Assembly: GCF_016583825.1 (NCBI RefSeq)
Contig: NZ_NRRV01000035.1
Location: 1 to 51,008, forward strand
Length of the DNA stretch: 51,008 bases
Source: Thiohalocapsa halophila
GTDB lineage: Bacteria; Pseudomonadota; Gammaproteobacteria; Chromatiales; Chromatiaceae
Reading direction: 5' to 3'
The notes under the pieces were generated by a model, which was given only the letters and a program-made list of their open reading frames with translations, made no database searches and had not been told where the DNA came from. Shown piece after piece: positions 23,434-32,014 of this stretch. The position numbers and the translations under genes are program-made. Position 1 is the stretch's first letter. Each line of letters begins with the position of its first letter.

Positions 23434-23661
23434 GAGTACGGAGTACGGAGTACGGAGTACGGGGGCGCTGTGCCGGCGCAGTGGGTGTGGTCGCTCCTGA
23501 TCGAGCCCTGCCAGTGCAAATTGGGCTGCGGACGAGGAAAGCTCCAGCCGCAAGAGACAGCGCGAGAAGCGCCGACCCATGACCGGAGGCCCGCACACTG
23601 GCGGGCGCATCAGACGCGGCAAGGAGCCTGCCGCGTACTCCGTACTTCGTACTCCGTACGC
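23434..23661. repeat. Inverted pair of heptamer arrays between yebC and ruvC
   Basis: Left arm: four exact GAGTACG units (23434-23461). Right arm: CGTACTC, CGTACTT, CGTACTC, CGTACGC (23634-23661), the reverse complement of the left. The arms start exactly 200 bp apart and each is 28 bp. The 172 bp between carry no recognisable gene. In RNA the arms could pair into a long stem ahead of ruvC. This explains essentially all of the 302-bp gap. Confidence 0.9.
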
Positions 23662-23687
23662 TGCGTCATCATCGAGGCGGGCGGCGC

Positions 23688-24218
23688 GTGACCAATCATC
23701 TCCGCCACCGCATCCTCGGCATCGACCCCGGCTCCCGCAATACGGGCTACGGCGTCATCGACAGCGACGGCCGCCACAGCCGTCTCGTCGCCAGCGGCTG
23801 CATCCGCGTCGGCCGGCAGCCCTGGCCGGACCGGCTCGGGCTCATCTTCGATCGCGTCGCAGACCTGGCCGGCGAGCACCGGCCCCACGACATGGCCGTG
23901 GAGCAGCTGATCTTCGCCCGCGACCCCACCGCCGCGCTCAAGATCGGCCAGGCCCGCGGCGCCGTCCTCTGCGCCGGCCTCAAGGCCGGCGTGACGGTGC
24001 ACGAGTACAGCCCCAAGTCCGTCAAGCTCGCCGTGGTCGGCAGCGGCGGTGCCGACAAGGCACAGGTGCAGCACATGGTGCGCATCCTGCTGAGCCTGGC
24101 GCAGGCCCCCGGCGAGGACGAGGCCGACGCCCTGGCCATCGCGCTCTGCCACGCGCACTCCATGGGTATCCCCCAGCGCAAGCGGGCCGCCGCGAGCTGG
24201 CGGGATTTTCGGCCCTGA
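23688..24218 (+). CDS. ruvC: Holliday junction resolvase RuvC
   Basis: Endonuclease that cuts Holliday junctions made mobile by RuvAB. The 176-residue product has the RNase H-like core with the catalytic acidic residues in place: GIDPGSRNTGYG (about 10-21), AVEQLIFARDPTAALKIGQARG (about 68-89), and EDEADALAIALCH (about 143-155) with the DEADA pair. The start is a GTG, giving a normal length. It is separated from ruvA by an inserted toxin-antitoxin pair. Confidence 0.96.
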   Translation: MTNHLRHRILGIDPGSRNTGYGVIDSDGRHSRLVASGCIRVGRQPWPDRLGLIFDRVADLAGEHRPHDMAVEQLIFARDPTAALKIGQARGAVLCAGLKAGVTVHEYSPKSVKLAVVGSGGADKAQVQHMVRILLSLAQAPGEDEADALAIALCHAHSMGIPQRKRAAASWRDFRP

Positions 24219-24463
24219 GGGCGCCAGCTCCGACCAACTGCCGGTCGTTCCGGCACCGCAGTGCGATTGTCCAGCGCATGGTGCCCGAGCCGGCCATGCG
24301 GCTCGCGGGGCTCCAGCAGTGTGTGTTTTCAGAAGTTGGATCCATAGCGTAGCCTCTCGGCACTACTGCGGCCGATGCGCTGCCAGACTCGCCGGGTTGC
24401 AGCCTCTGCACGTTTGGCCTAATTTGGCTCAATTGCCCAGATAATCCGGCGGGACCGACCCTC

Positions 24464-24754
24464 ATGCAGAACCTATCCGCACATGACGCCAAGGCGCGTT
24501 TCGGGCAGTTGCTGGACACCGCCCGTCGCGAGCCCGTCGTGATCGAGCGCCATGGCCGCGCCGTCGCGGTGGTGGTCTCCAAAGAAGAATACGACGAGCT
24601 CACGGCCATCAAGCTCGCGCATCTGCGCGCCGAGATCGGCACAGGCATCGCAGAGCTCGAGCGTGGTGCTTATGAAGATTACAAGCAGGAAGATTTGCCG
24701 GTACTTGCCGATCGCGTTAAAGCGGCCGGTCGTGAGCATCGCGCCAAGAAGTGA
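24464..24754 (+). CDS. Phd/YefM-family antitoxin
   Basis: Antitoxin for the toxin gene that overlaps its stop codon. The 96-residue product begins MQNLSAHDAKARFGQLLDTA, the typical Phd N-terminus, followed by VVIERHGRAVAVVVSKEEYDEL (about 25-46), the beta-sheet and dimer core. The C-terminal half is acidic and then lysine-rich. The gene sits between ruvC and ruvA, interrupting an otherwise conserved operon. The 245 bp before it hold no gene. Confidence 0.92.
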   Translation: MQNLSAHDAKARFGQLLDTARREPVVIERHGRAVAVVVSKEEYDELTAIKLAHLRAEIGTGIAELERGAYEDYKQEDLPVLADRVKAAGREHRAKK

Positions 24755-25050
24755 CCTATCGGCTCTCGCGCAGGGCAGAGGCGGATCTTACCGACATCTG
24801 GTTGTATTCCGCAGAGCGATGGGGAGCCGAGCAAGCCGACCGCTATGTCGACGATCTAATCCGCCGGTTCGTCTGGCTCGCCGAGCATCGTTCGCTATGG
24901 CGTCCGAGACCCGCCCTTGCGGAGGGCCTTCACAGTTATCCTCAGCAGAGCCACGTCATCTATGTTCGCCAGATCGACGCGGCCGAGCCGATCATCGAAA
25001 TCGTCCGGGTGCTGCACGGGCGAATGGAGCCGGACGGACTCCTGGAATGA
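24751..25050 (+). CDS. RelE/ParE-superfamily toxin
   Basis: Probable toxin of the ParE branch (gyrase poison or mRNase; not distinguishable here). The 99-residue product has YRLSRRAEADLTDIWLYSAERWG (about 3-25), typical of ParE, QADRYVDDL, and a C-terminal HVIYVRQIDAAEPIIEIVRVLHGRMEP (about 67-93), with the RVLHGRM ending shared by the family. The GTG start overlaps the antitoxin stop (GTGA), so the two are translationally coupled. Pairing of a Phd-type antitoxin with a ParE-type toxin is a common mix. Confidence 0.9.
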   Translation: MTYRLSRRAEADLTDIWLYSAERWGAEQADRYVDDLIRRFVWLAEHRSLWRPRPALAEGLHSYPQQSHVIYVRQIDAAEPIIEIVRVLHGRMEPDGLLE

Positions 25051-25165
25051 TCACCGTGGCATTGGGCGAGCGGTCGGGCCGGCAGTCAAATTCGGTGCGG
25101 TCCGATCACGCCGCGGTGTCAGACTGATCGGCCGCCTGCATCCACCGAACGACCGGTACCCCTCC

Positions 25166-25780
25166 ATGATCGGACGTCTGCGCGGCCAAGTTCTCGCCAA
25201 GCACCCGCCGCAGGTGCTGATCGACGTCGGCGGCGTCGGCTACGAGGTCGAGGCGCCCATGAGCACCTTCTATGACCTGCCGGCCGTCGGCGAGGAGGTC
25301 GCGCTGGTCACCCATCTGGTGGTGCGCGAGGACGCCCATGTGCTCTACGGCTTTCTTCACGAGCGCGACCGGGCGCTGTTCCGCGATCTGCTCAAGGTAA
25401 CCGGCGTCGGCGCCAAGATGGCGCTGGCCATCCTCTCCGGCATGGACGCCCAGCGCTTCGCGGTCTGCGTGGAGCAGGAGGACATCACCGGGCTGAGCCG
25501 CCTGCCCGGCATCGGCAGGAAGACCGCGCAGCGCCTGGTGATGGAGATGAAGGACCGCGTGGCCGGGCTCGGCACCGGCGCCGTTGCCGGCGTGCTGCCG
25601 GCCCGGGACATCGGCGCGAGCGTCGCGGCGGACGCACCGCTGGTCGATGCCGTGAGCGCGCTGGTGGCGCTAGGCTACAAGCCCGCGGATGCCGGCCGCA
25701 TGGCCCGTGCCGTCGCCGAGGACGTCAAGACCTCGGAGGAGATCATCCGCGCGGCGCTCAAGTCTGCGGGCGCGGGCTGA
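25166..25780 (+). CDS. ruvA: Holliday junction branch migration protein RuvA
   Basis: DNA-binding partner of the RuvB motor. The 204-residue product starts MIGRLRGQVLAKHPPQVLID, with GVGYEV typical of the OB-fold domain, LVVREDAHVLYGF (about 52-64), and the two helix-hairpin-helix motifs LLKVTGVGAKMALAIL (about 74-89) and GLSRLPGIGRKTAQRLVMEM (about 109-128). The C-terminal RuvB-binding domain (VSALVALGYKPADA) is present. RuvB, usually next, is missing: a menaquinone gene follows after 170 bp. Confidence 0.95.
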   Translation: MIGRLRGQVLAKHPPQVLIDVGGVGYEVEAPMSTFYDLPAVGEEVALVTHLVVREDAHVLYGFLHERDRALFRDLLKVTGVGAKMALAILSGMDAQRFAVCVEQEDITGLSRLPGIGRKTAQRLVMEMKDRVAGLGTGAVAGVLPARDIGASVAADAPLVDAVSALVALGYKPADAGRMARAVAEDVKTSEEIIRAALKSAGAG

Positions 25781-25950
25781 GCGGGGGCGCCGCTGCGCGC
25801 CGTCGCCGGCCTCAATGGCCCTGGCCAACGCCGGTGTTCCGGCAAGCCTGTCAGTCCTGAGCCGCTCAGGCCCACCGCCGGCGCAGTCGCTCGCCCGCCT
25901 TGGGTACAATCGCCGGCCAGACGCCAGCCCAGAGCCTCAGCGAGGTCACG

Positions 25951-26808
<858 letters not shown>

Positions 26809-26864
26809 ACCTGTGATCGAGAACCTGTAATCGAGAACCTGTAATCGAGAACCCGTGATCCAGA
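26809..26864. repeat. 14-bp tandem array between menB and menA
   Basis: Four 14-bp units (26809-26822, 26823-26836, 26837-26850, 26851-26864); two are exactly ACCTGTAATCGAGA and the others differ at one to three positions. A degraded fifth unit contains the first menA ATG (26869), in a position where earlier units have GTG or GTA. The array fills the entire menB-menA spacer. Confidence 0.9.
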
Positions 26865-26868
26865 GCCT

Positions 26869-27822
26869 ATGACCGAGCGTATGCCCGAGCCTACGCACAG
26901 CACCCCCGGCGCCGCCGCCATGCCCAATATTCCGACGCTGCGCGAGCAGTCCCAGCGCTGGCTGAGCGCGGCGCGCCCGCGCACGCTGCCGCTGGCGGTG
27001 ACACCCGTCCTCGGTGCCCTGCTCTTGGCGCTGGCGGACACCGGCGGCATTGCACCGCTGACCGCGCTGGCCACGCTCCTCGCCGCCGCCGGCATCCAGG
27101 TCGGCACCAACCTGCACAACGACGCCGCCGACTTCGAGCGCGGCACCGACAACGGCGCGCGCCTGGGGCCGGCGCGGGCATCCGCCCAGGGCTGGTTCAC
27201 CAGCGCCCAGGTGAAGCGCGCGGCGCACATCGCCTTCCTCACCAGCTTCGTGCTCGGTCTGCTGCTGGTGGTGCGCGGCGGCTGGCCCATCCTGCTGCTG
27301 GGGCTCGCCGCCATTGCCGCCGGCTACGCCTACACCGGCGGGCCCAAGCCCATCGCCTACGGGCCCTACGGCGAGCTCTACGTGCTCTGCTTCTTCGGCA
27401 TCGCCGCGGTGGCCGGCAGTTACTACCTCCAGACCCTGACCCTCTCCGCCGGGGCCATCAGCCTCGGCATCACCCTCGGGCTGCCGGCGGCGGCGGTGCT
27501 GCTGCTGAACAACTACCGGGACTTCGACACCGACCGCGCCGCCGGCCGTCGTACCCTCTGCCATGTCCTGGGCCGGCCGGCTGCCCGCAAGGTCTACGCC
27601 GGGCTGCTGCTAGCGCCCGTGCCGCTGCTGCTCTGGGGCGGTCTGCCCGGCTGGACCTGGCCCGTGCTGCTGGCGCTGCCGGTGGGGCTCAAGCTGATGC
27701 GACAGCTCGACGTCAGCGATGGCCGGGCGCTGAACACGCTGCTCGGGCGCACCGCCCAGTACCAGATGCTGCTGGTGGGGCTCTATGGCATCGGGCTGCT
27801 GCTGGGCTGGCTGTGGGGCTGA
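26869..27822 (+). CDS. menA: 1,4-dihydroxy-2-naphthoate polyprenyltransferase MenA
   Basis: Membrane enzyme that attaches the polyprenyl tail to dihydroxynaphthoate. The 317-residue product has about eight or nine hydrophobic helices and both Asp-rich motifs of the UbiA superfamily: NLHNDAADFERGTD (about 82-95) and NNYRDFDTDRAAGRR (about 211-225). The N-terminus is uncertain: the first 17 residues (MTERMPEPT...) are encoded by decayed repeat sequence. The internal ATG at 26920 (MPNIPTLREQ) gives a start closer to known MenA proteins. No strong ribosome-binding site marks either. Confidence 0.94.
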   Translation: MTERMPEPTHSTPGAAAMPNIPTLREQSQRWLSAARPRTLPLAVTPVLGALLLALADTGGIAPLTALATLLAAAGIQVGTNLHNDAADFERGTDNGARLGPARASAQGWFTSAQVKRAAHIAFLTSFVLGLLLVVRGGWPILLLGLAAIAAGYAYTGGPKPIAYGPYGELYVLCFFGIAAVAGSYYLQTLTLSAGAISLGITLGLPAAAVLLLNNYRDFDTDRAAGRRTLCHVLGRPAARKVYAGLLLAPVPLLLWGGLPGWTWPVLLALPVGLKLMRQLDVSDGRALNTLLGRTAQYQMLLVGLYGIGLLLGWLWG

Positions 27823-27901
27823 GCTGCCCCGGCCGCGCCCGGTGCCGGATGCGGCGCCCGGCGGCCTGCTGCACTTTGGCTCTCGGCGCCGACCCTCTTC
27901 C

Positions 27902-28969
27902 ATGACGGACCTCCGGCTCGGCCTGTACCCCTATCGCCTGGCGCTGCGCCGCTCCTGGCGCACCGCCCGCGGCGTGCTGCACGAGCGCGCCGGCTGGCTG
28001 GTCCGTGCGGAGTCCGACGGGGCCGTCGGCTGCGGGGACTGTGCGCCCCTGCCGGAGGCAGGCACTGAGAGCGCAGGGCAGGCCATGCAGCGGCTCCGGC
28101 ATTGGTGCGAGCGCACCGGCGAGGGCATCGCCGGCCTGCTGGCGGCGCTGGACGCCGAGTCGGGCGCGGCCCCCGCCGCCGACTGCGCACTGGAGACGGC
28201 CCTGCTGGACCTGAGCGCCCGCCGCGAGGGTCTGCCGCTGCGCCGGCTGCTGGCACCCACCGCCCTGGATCGGCCCGCCGTGAACGCCATGCTCGGCGCC
28301 GCCGCAACGCTTGAGAGCCGCGCCGTCGAGGTCGCCCTCGCCCGGGGGTTCCGGGTGCTGAAACTGAAGCTCGGCACCGGCCCAATCGCCGAAGAGCTGC
28401 GGCGCATCCAAGCTGCTGCCGCCCTCCTGTCGGCCGGCGCCAACCTGCGGCTCGACGCCAACGCTGCCTGGGATGCTGACACGGCCACCGCGTGTATCGC
28501 GCAGCTCGCGGCGCTGCCCATCGACTGCCTCGAAGAGCCCTTGGCGATCCCGGACGACGCCGCCCTCGGGCGCTTGCAGGCCGCGGCGCCCTTCAGCCTG
28601 GCCCTGGACGAATCGCTGGCCGGCCGGGCGGACCTCGACCCGAGCCGCCTGCCCGTCAGGCGGCTGGTGCTGAAGCCCGCGGCCGTCGGCGGCCTGCGGC
28701 GCACGCTGCACCTGGCTGCTCGCGCCCAGGCCGCCGGCCGCGAGGTGGTGGTGACCAGCCTGGTGGAGTCCGCCGCCGGGCTCTGGGCAACGGCGCAGCT
28801 GGCGGCGGCCAGCGGCAGCACGCTCGCCCACGGGCTCGCCACCGCCGATTGGCTGATGGCCGATCTCGGGGCGCCGCCGGTCATCGCGCAGGGCCGCATC
28901 GACCTGCCCGACGACGCCGGCAGCGGCTTCACGCCCTACGACGGCCAGCTCAAGCTACCGGCACTATGA
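27902..28969 (+). CDS. menC: o-Succinylbenzoate synthase MenC
   Basis: Enolase-superfamily dehydratase forming o-succinylbenzoate. The 355-residue product has the capping-domain start LYPYRLALRRSWRTA, the catalytic KLKLG (Lys pair about 155-157), metal ligands in RLDANAAWD (Asp about 184), CLEEPL (Glu about 211) and LALDES (Asp about 236), and the second catalytic lysine in LVLKPAAVGG (about 258). The set is complete. The stop codon overlaps the start of menH (ATGA), so the two are coupled. ATG 27902 gives a family-like N-terminus; the frame upstream overlaps the end of menA and is unlikely. Confidence 0.93.
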   Translation: MTDLRLGLYPYRLALRRSWRTARGVLHERAGWLVRAESDGAVGCGDCAPLPEAGTESAGQAMQRLRHWCERTGEGIAGLLAALDAESGAAPAADCALETALLDLSARREGLPLRRLLAPTALDRPAVNAMLGAAATLESRAVEVALARGFRVLKLKLGTGPIAEELRRIQAAAALLSAGANLRLDANAAWDADTATACIAQLAALPIDCLEEPLAIPDDAALGRLQAAAPFSLALDESLAGRADLDPSRLPVRRLVLKPAAVGGLRRTLHLAARAQAAGREVVVTSLVESAAGLWATAQLAAASGSTLAHGLATADWLMADLGAPPVIAQGRIDLPDDAGSGFTPYDGQLKLPAL

Positions 28970-29751
28970 GCGACGACGCCCGCACCGACCTGCTCCGCGG
29001 CTATGCCTGCCGTCGCCTCGGCGCGCCGGCGCAAGCGCCGAGCACGCTGCTGCTGCACGGCTTCACCGGCACGAGCGCCGACTGGGACCTGTGGCCCGGA
29101 GACGCGCCGGCGGCCCTGGCCCCGGACCTCCCCGGCCACGGCGGCAGCCCCGACCCCGCCGGCGACTTTGCCGCCGAGATCCGGCGTCTGCTGGACGCGC
29201 TCCCCGCGAGCGTCGAGCGCGTCGCAGGCTACTCCCTGGGCGGGCGCATCGCGCTCTGCCTGCTGGCGGCGGCGCCGGAGCGCTTCGGCGCCGCCACCAT
29301 CGTCTCCGCGCACCCCGGGCTCTTCAATCCCGCGCAGCGCGACGGCCGCCGGGCGCTGGATCAGCGCTGGATCGGTCTGCTGCGCGACCAGGGCATCCGC
29401 GCCTTCGTGGATGCCTGGGAAAGCCAGGCCCTGTTCGCGACCCAGACCGGGCTGCCGGCGGCCATTCTGGCGGCGCAGCGCCGCCGCCGGCTCGCCCAGC
29501 GCCCCGCCGGCCTCGCCGCGAGCCTCGCCTGCTTCGGCCTCGCCCGGATGCCGGATACCTGGGGCGCGCTCGCCCGCTGGCCGGGGCAGCTCACCTGGCT
29601 CGCCGGGGCCGGCGACGACAAGTTCGTCGCCATCGCCAAGCGCGTCGGCCGCGAGCGCCCGGCGACCGACCTGCGCCTGGTGCCGGACGCCGGCCACAAC
29701 CTCCTGCTGGAGGCACCCGAGGCCGTAGTCGACGCCGTCCTCGGCCGCTGA
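28966..29751 (+). CDS. menH: SHCHC synthase MenH (alpha/beta hydrolase)
   Basis: Removes pyruvate from SEPHCHC to give 2-succinyl-6-hydroxy-2,4-cyclohexadiene-carboxylate, just before MenC in the pathway. The 261-residue product has the oxyanion-side LLLHGFTGTSADW (about 22-34), PDLPGHGGSPDP (about 47-58), the nucleophile elbow GYSLGGRIAL (Ser about 87), and the catalytic histidine in DAGHNLLLEAP (about 244). ATGA overlap with menC. MITE copy 2 starts 7 bp after its stop codon, cutting it off from the thioesterase gene downstream. Confidence 0.9.
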   Translation: MSDDARTDLLRGYACRRLGAPAQAPSTLLLHGFTGTSADWDLWPGDAPAALAPDLPGHGGSPDPAGDFAAEIRRLLDALPASVERVAGYSLGGRIALCLLAAAPERFGAATIVSAHPGLFNPAQRDGRRALDQRWIGLLRDQGIRAFVDAWESQALFATQTGLPAAILAAQRRRRLAQRPAGLAASLACFGLARMPDTWGALARWPGQLTWLAGAGDDKFVAIAKRVGRERPATDLRLVPDAGHNLLLEAPEAVVDAVLGR

Positions 29752-29757
29752 CTGCAA

Positions 29758-29994
29758 CCTAGAAACGGCAGTTGACCGCTTCGTCGCAGCCACAAGTGTT
29801 TGCGCGATTGGAGAATTCGTACCGATTCCAAAGTCACCTCCCGAGCGAGGGCCGCTACGACCCCCATGGCACGCCCCGCGCGGCGCCCAGCTGCGTTACA
29901 ACTCGTTGGAATAGGTCGGCTATTCCGCCTCGTTGTGCCTTGCTGGACGCCCCGCGGGACGCACCCTGGGGGCCGTTCAACTACCGTTTCTAGG
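29758..29994 (+). mobile_element. 237-bp MITE, copy 2
   Basis: Same element as at 20716 and 43860, in the opposite orientation to copy 1, same 237-bp length, intact CCTAG...CTAGG ends and the internal hairpin GGAATAG-gtcgg-CTATTCC at 29908-29926. No target duplication is visible (flanks TGCAA and TTTTC), so it is an older insertion or one flank has been exchanged. It lies between menH and menI in the men cluster; the rest of the 29752-30058 gap is short flanking sequence. Confidence 0.88.
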
Positions 29995-30058
29995 TTTTCG
30001 GCCCACACCGTCAGCGCGTCGCTTTGCCCCGGGCAACGACCGCGGTAGAGTCGGCGTC

Positions 30059-30475
30059 ATGAGCGAAGCCGCCTTCGAGCACCGATTCCGCGTCGCCCTG
30101 CACGACGCCGATGCCGCCGGCGTGCTCTTCTTCGCCCACCTCTTCCGCCACGCCCATGATGCGTACGAGGCCTGGATGGCCTGGCTCGGCTTCCCCCTGG
30201 ATACCATGCTCCGCCACGGCGAGCTCCGCCTGCCGCTGGTGCACGCCGAGGCCGACTACCGCCGCCCGCTGCATCATGGCGCCGCCGTCATCGTAGAGCT
30301 CACCCCCGCCGCCGTCGGCGAGCGCAGCTTCACCCTCGACTACCGCTTCCAAACCGCCGACGGCGGGCTCGCGGCCACCGCCCGCACCGTCCATGCCGCC
30401 ATCGACACACACGGCCGCCGCAGCCTCCCCCCCCAACTCCGCCAGGCCCTCGAAAAATGGGGACGGTATATTTAA
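30059..30475 (+). CDS. menI: Hot-dog-fold acyl-CoA thioesterase, probable DHNA-CoA thioesterase MenI
   Basis: The product (138 residues) is a 4-hydroxybenzoyl-CoA-type hot-dog thioesterase: FRVALHDADAAGVLFFAHLF (about 9-28) carries the family active-site aspartate and the N-terminal helix, then HAHDAYEAWM (about 30-39), LPLVHAEADYRRPLHHG (about 58-74) and the strand ERSFTLDYRFQ. Position in the men cluster points to hydrolysis of 1,4-dihydroxy-2-naphthoyl-CoA, the step between MenB and MenA. That role is inferred from context. ATG 30059 is chosen for its conserved start. Its 3' end holds one arm of the inverted repeat below. Confidence 0.8.
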   Translation: MSEAAFEHRFRVALHDADAAGVLFFAHLFRHAHDAYEAWMAWLGFPLDTMLRHGELRLPLVHAEADYRRPLHHGAAVIVELTPAAVGERSFTLDYRFQTADGGLAATARTVHAAIDTHGRRSLPPQLRQALEKWGRYI

Positions 30476-30540
30476 TTCAGAGCCGGGCGACGCGCATCCG
30501 CAGGCTCTAATAAGGGCGACGAAGTTAAGGTTACCGTCCC
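30460..30540. repeat. Inverted repeat between convergent menI and the APC permease
   Basis: Perfect 9-bp arms GGGACGGTA (30460-30468) and TACCGTCCC (30532-30540). TTTAATT occurs close to each arm (30471-30477 and 30541-30547). The left arm lies in the last codons of menI. The AT-rich halo around a GGGAC core recalls extragenic palindromes linked to Y1 (RAYT) transposases; it could also work as a bidirectional terminator. Assignment is tentative. Confidence 0.55.
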
Positions 30541-30565
30541 TTTAATTGGCGGTCCGTAGCTGAAG

Positions 30566-31987
30566 TTATCCTGCACGCACTTGGGTGGAGCCGAGGAGGG
30601 CGGCGCGGATGTCGGCGTCGGCGGGCTTGGGCGCGAGGCGATAGATGACGGCGCCCAGCGCCGCCCAGGCGATGAGGATCAGGTACTCCTGCGGCCAGCG
30701 CAGTGACAGACCGGTGCCCGGCAGCACAATGGCGGCGATGATGGCCAGGGCCGCGGCGCCGCCGATGCCGGGCAGCCAGCCGGGGCGCACCCGGTAGGGC
30801 GCCGGCTGCCCGGGGTGCAGCCGGCGGATGCGGTAGAGGCTCGCCACCGCGATGGCCCAGGCGAGGCCGATGTAGACGCCGCCGGTGTCCAGGAGCCAGA
30901 GCAGGGCGCCCTTGCCGAGCCAGCCGAGGCCGAGCGTCAGCGCCAGGGTGAAGCGCAGCGCGCTCACGGGCCGCCCCGCCGAATCGAGCCGCGCCAGCGC
31001 CGGCGGGAAGAGCCCGGCGCGGGCGAGGCTCAGGATCACCCGCGACGCCGCCGAGAACAGCGCCAAGAAGCTCGTCACCAGCCCCAGCACCGAGATGGCG
31101 TAGGCGCCCCAGCCGAGCAGCGGCCAGCCCGCATGGCGAAAGGCGTCGATGACCCCTTCGTCCATGGTCGCCGTGGTCTGCCACGGAATCAGCCAGGCGG
31201 TGGCCAGCAGCACCAGGCAGTAGAAGCCGGTGGCCGTCAGCACCGTCGCCAGCACCGCGAGCGCAATGCGCCGCGGCGGCAGGGCCGCGTCCTCGGCGAG
31301 CACGGACACCAGGCTGAAGCCTGTCAGGAAGGTCATCGCCGGCAGCACGAAGCGCAGCGTGCTCGCCACAGGGCTCGCCTCCGGCGCGAAGGCGGGCCAG
31401 AAATGCTCGACGCTGCCGGTGCCGAAGCCCACCGCGGCCAGCGCCAGGCCGATCAGCAGCATGGCGCCGAACAGCGCCAGCTGCACCCGCCCGGCGAGTC
31501 CCATGCCCCTGGCCGTGAGCACCAGCACGGCCACCGCCAGCCCGACGCCCATCACCAGCACCGGCAAATGCACCGTGGTGCCGGCGATGCGGTAGAAGGC
31601 GATGGATTCCAGCCCCGGCAGCACCACCGCCAGCAGCATGCCCGAGGCCGTCACATAGAAGGCCAGGGAGCTGACATAGGCCCCCACCAGCAGCCAACCC
31701 GCGATGAAGGCCAGCCGCCGGCCAAAGGCCGCATAGGCAAAGACCACTTCGCCGCCCGCACGCGGGAAGCGCGCCGCGAGCTCGGCATAGGCGAGGGCCA
31801 CACAGGCGGCGAGCAGCCCGGCCAACGCGAGCCCGAAGATCTCGCCGCCGGCGCCGTAGCGGGCGAAAAAGTCGCTCGCGGTGTAGACCCAGCTTGTGCC
31901 GAGCATGCCGGCGGCACCGAGGGCCACCAGCATGGGCAGGCTCAGGGTCTTGGTGAGATCAGGGGGTTGCGGGGAGGCTCGTGGCAT
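30566..31987 (-). CDS. APC-superfamily amino acid permease
   Basis: Inner-membrane amino-acid or amine transporter of unknown substrate. The 473-residue product has about 12 hydrophobic helices. Family marks include LVALGAAGMLGTSWVYTASD in helix 1 (about 19-38; the glycine-rich unwound region), YAELAARFPRAGGEVVFAYAAFG (about 67-89; helix 2 end and loop), and a helix-6 region TGFSLVSVLAEDAALPPRR (about 211-229). It starts 27 bp after menE stops on the same strand, so it may be cotranscribed with menE although no link to menaquinone is known. Confidence 0.88.
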   Translation of the reverse strand: MPRASPQPPDLTKTLSLPMLVALGAAGMLGTSWVYTASDFFARYGAGGEIFGLALAGLLAACVALAYAELAARFPRAGGEVVFAYAAFGRRLAFIAGWLLVGAYVSSLAFYVTASGMLLAVVLPGLESIAFYRIAGTTVHLPVLVMGVGLAVAVLVLTARGMGLAGRVQLALFGAMLLIGLALAAVGFGTGSVEHFWPAFAPEASPVASTLRFVLPAMTFLTGFSLVSVLAEDAALPPRRIALAVLATVLTATGFYCLVLLATAWLIPWQTTATMDEGVIDAFRHAGWPLLGWGAYAISVLGLVTSFLALFSAASRVILSLARAGLFPPALARLDSAGRPVSALRFTLALTLGLGWLGKGALLWLLDTGGVYIGLAWAIAVASLYRIRRLHPGQPAPYRVRPGWLPGIGGAAALAIIAAIVLPGTGLSLRWPQEYLILIAWAALGAVIYRLAPKPADADIRAALLGSTQVRAG

Positions 31988-32014
31988 ACGCGACTCCGCC
32001 CGGTGCGCGATGGA

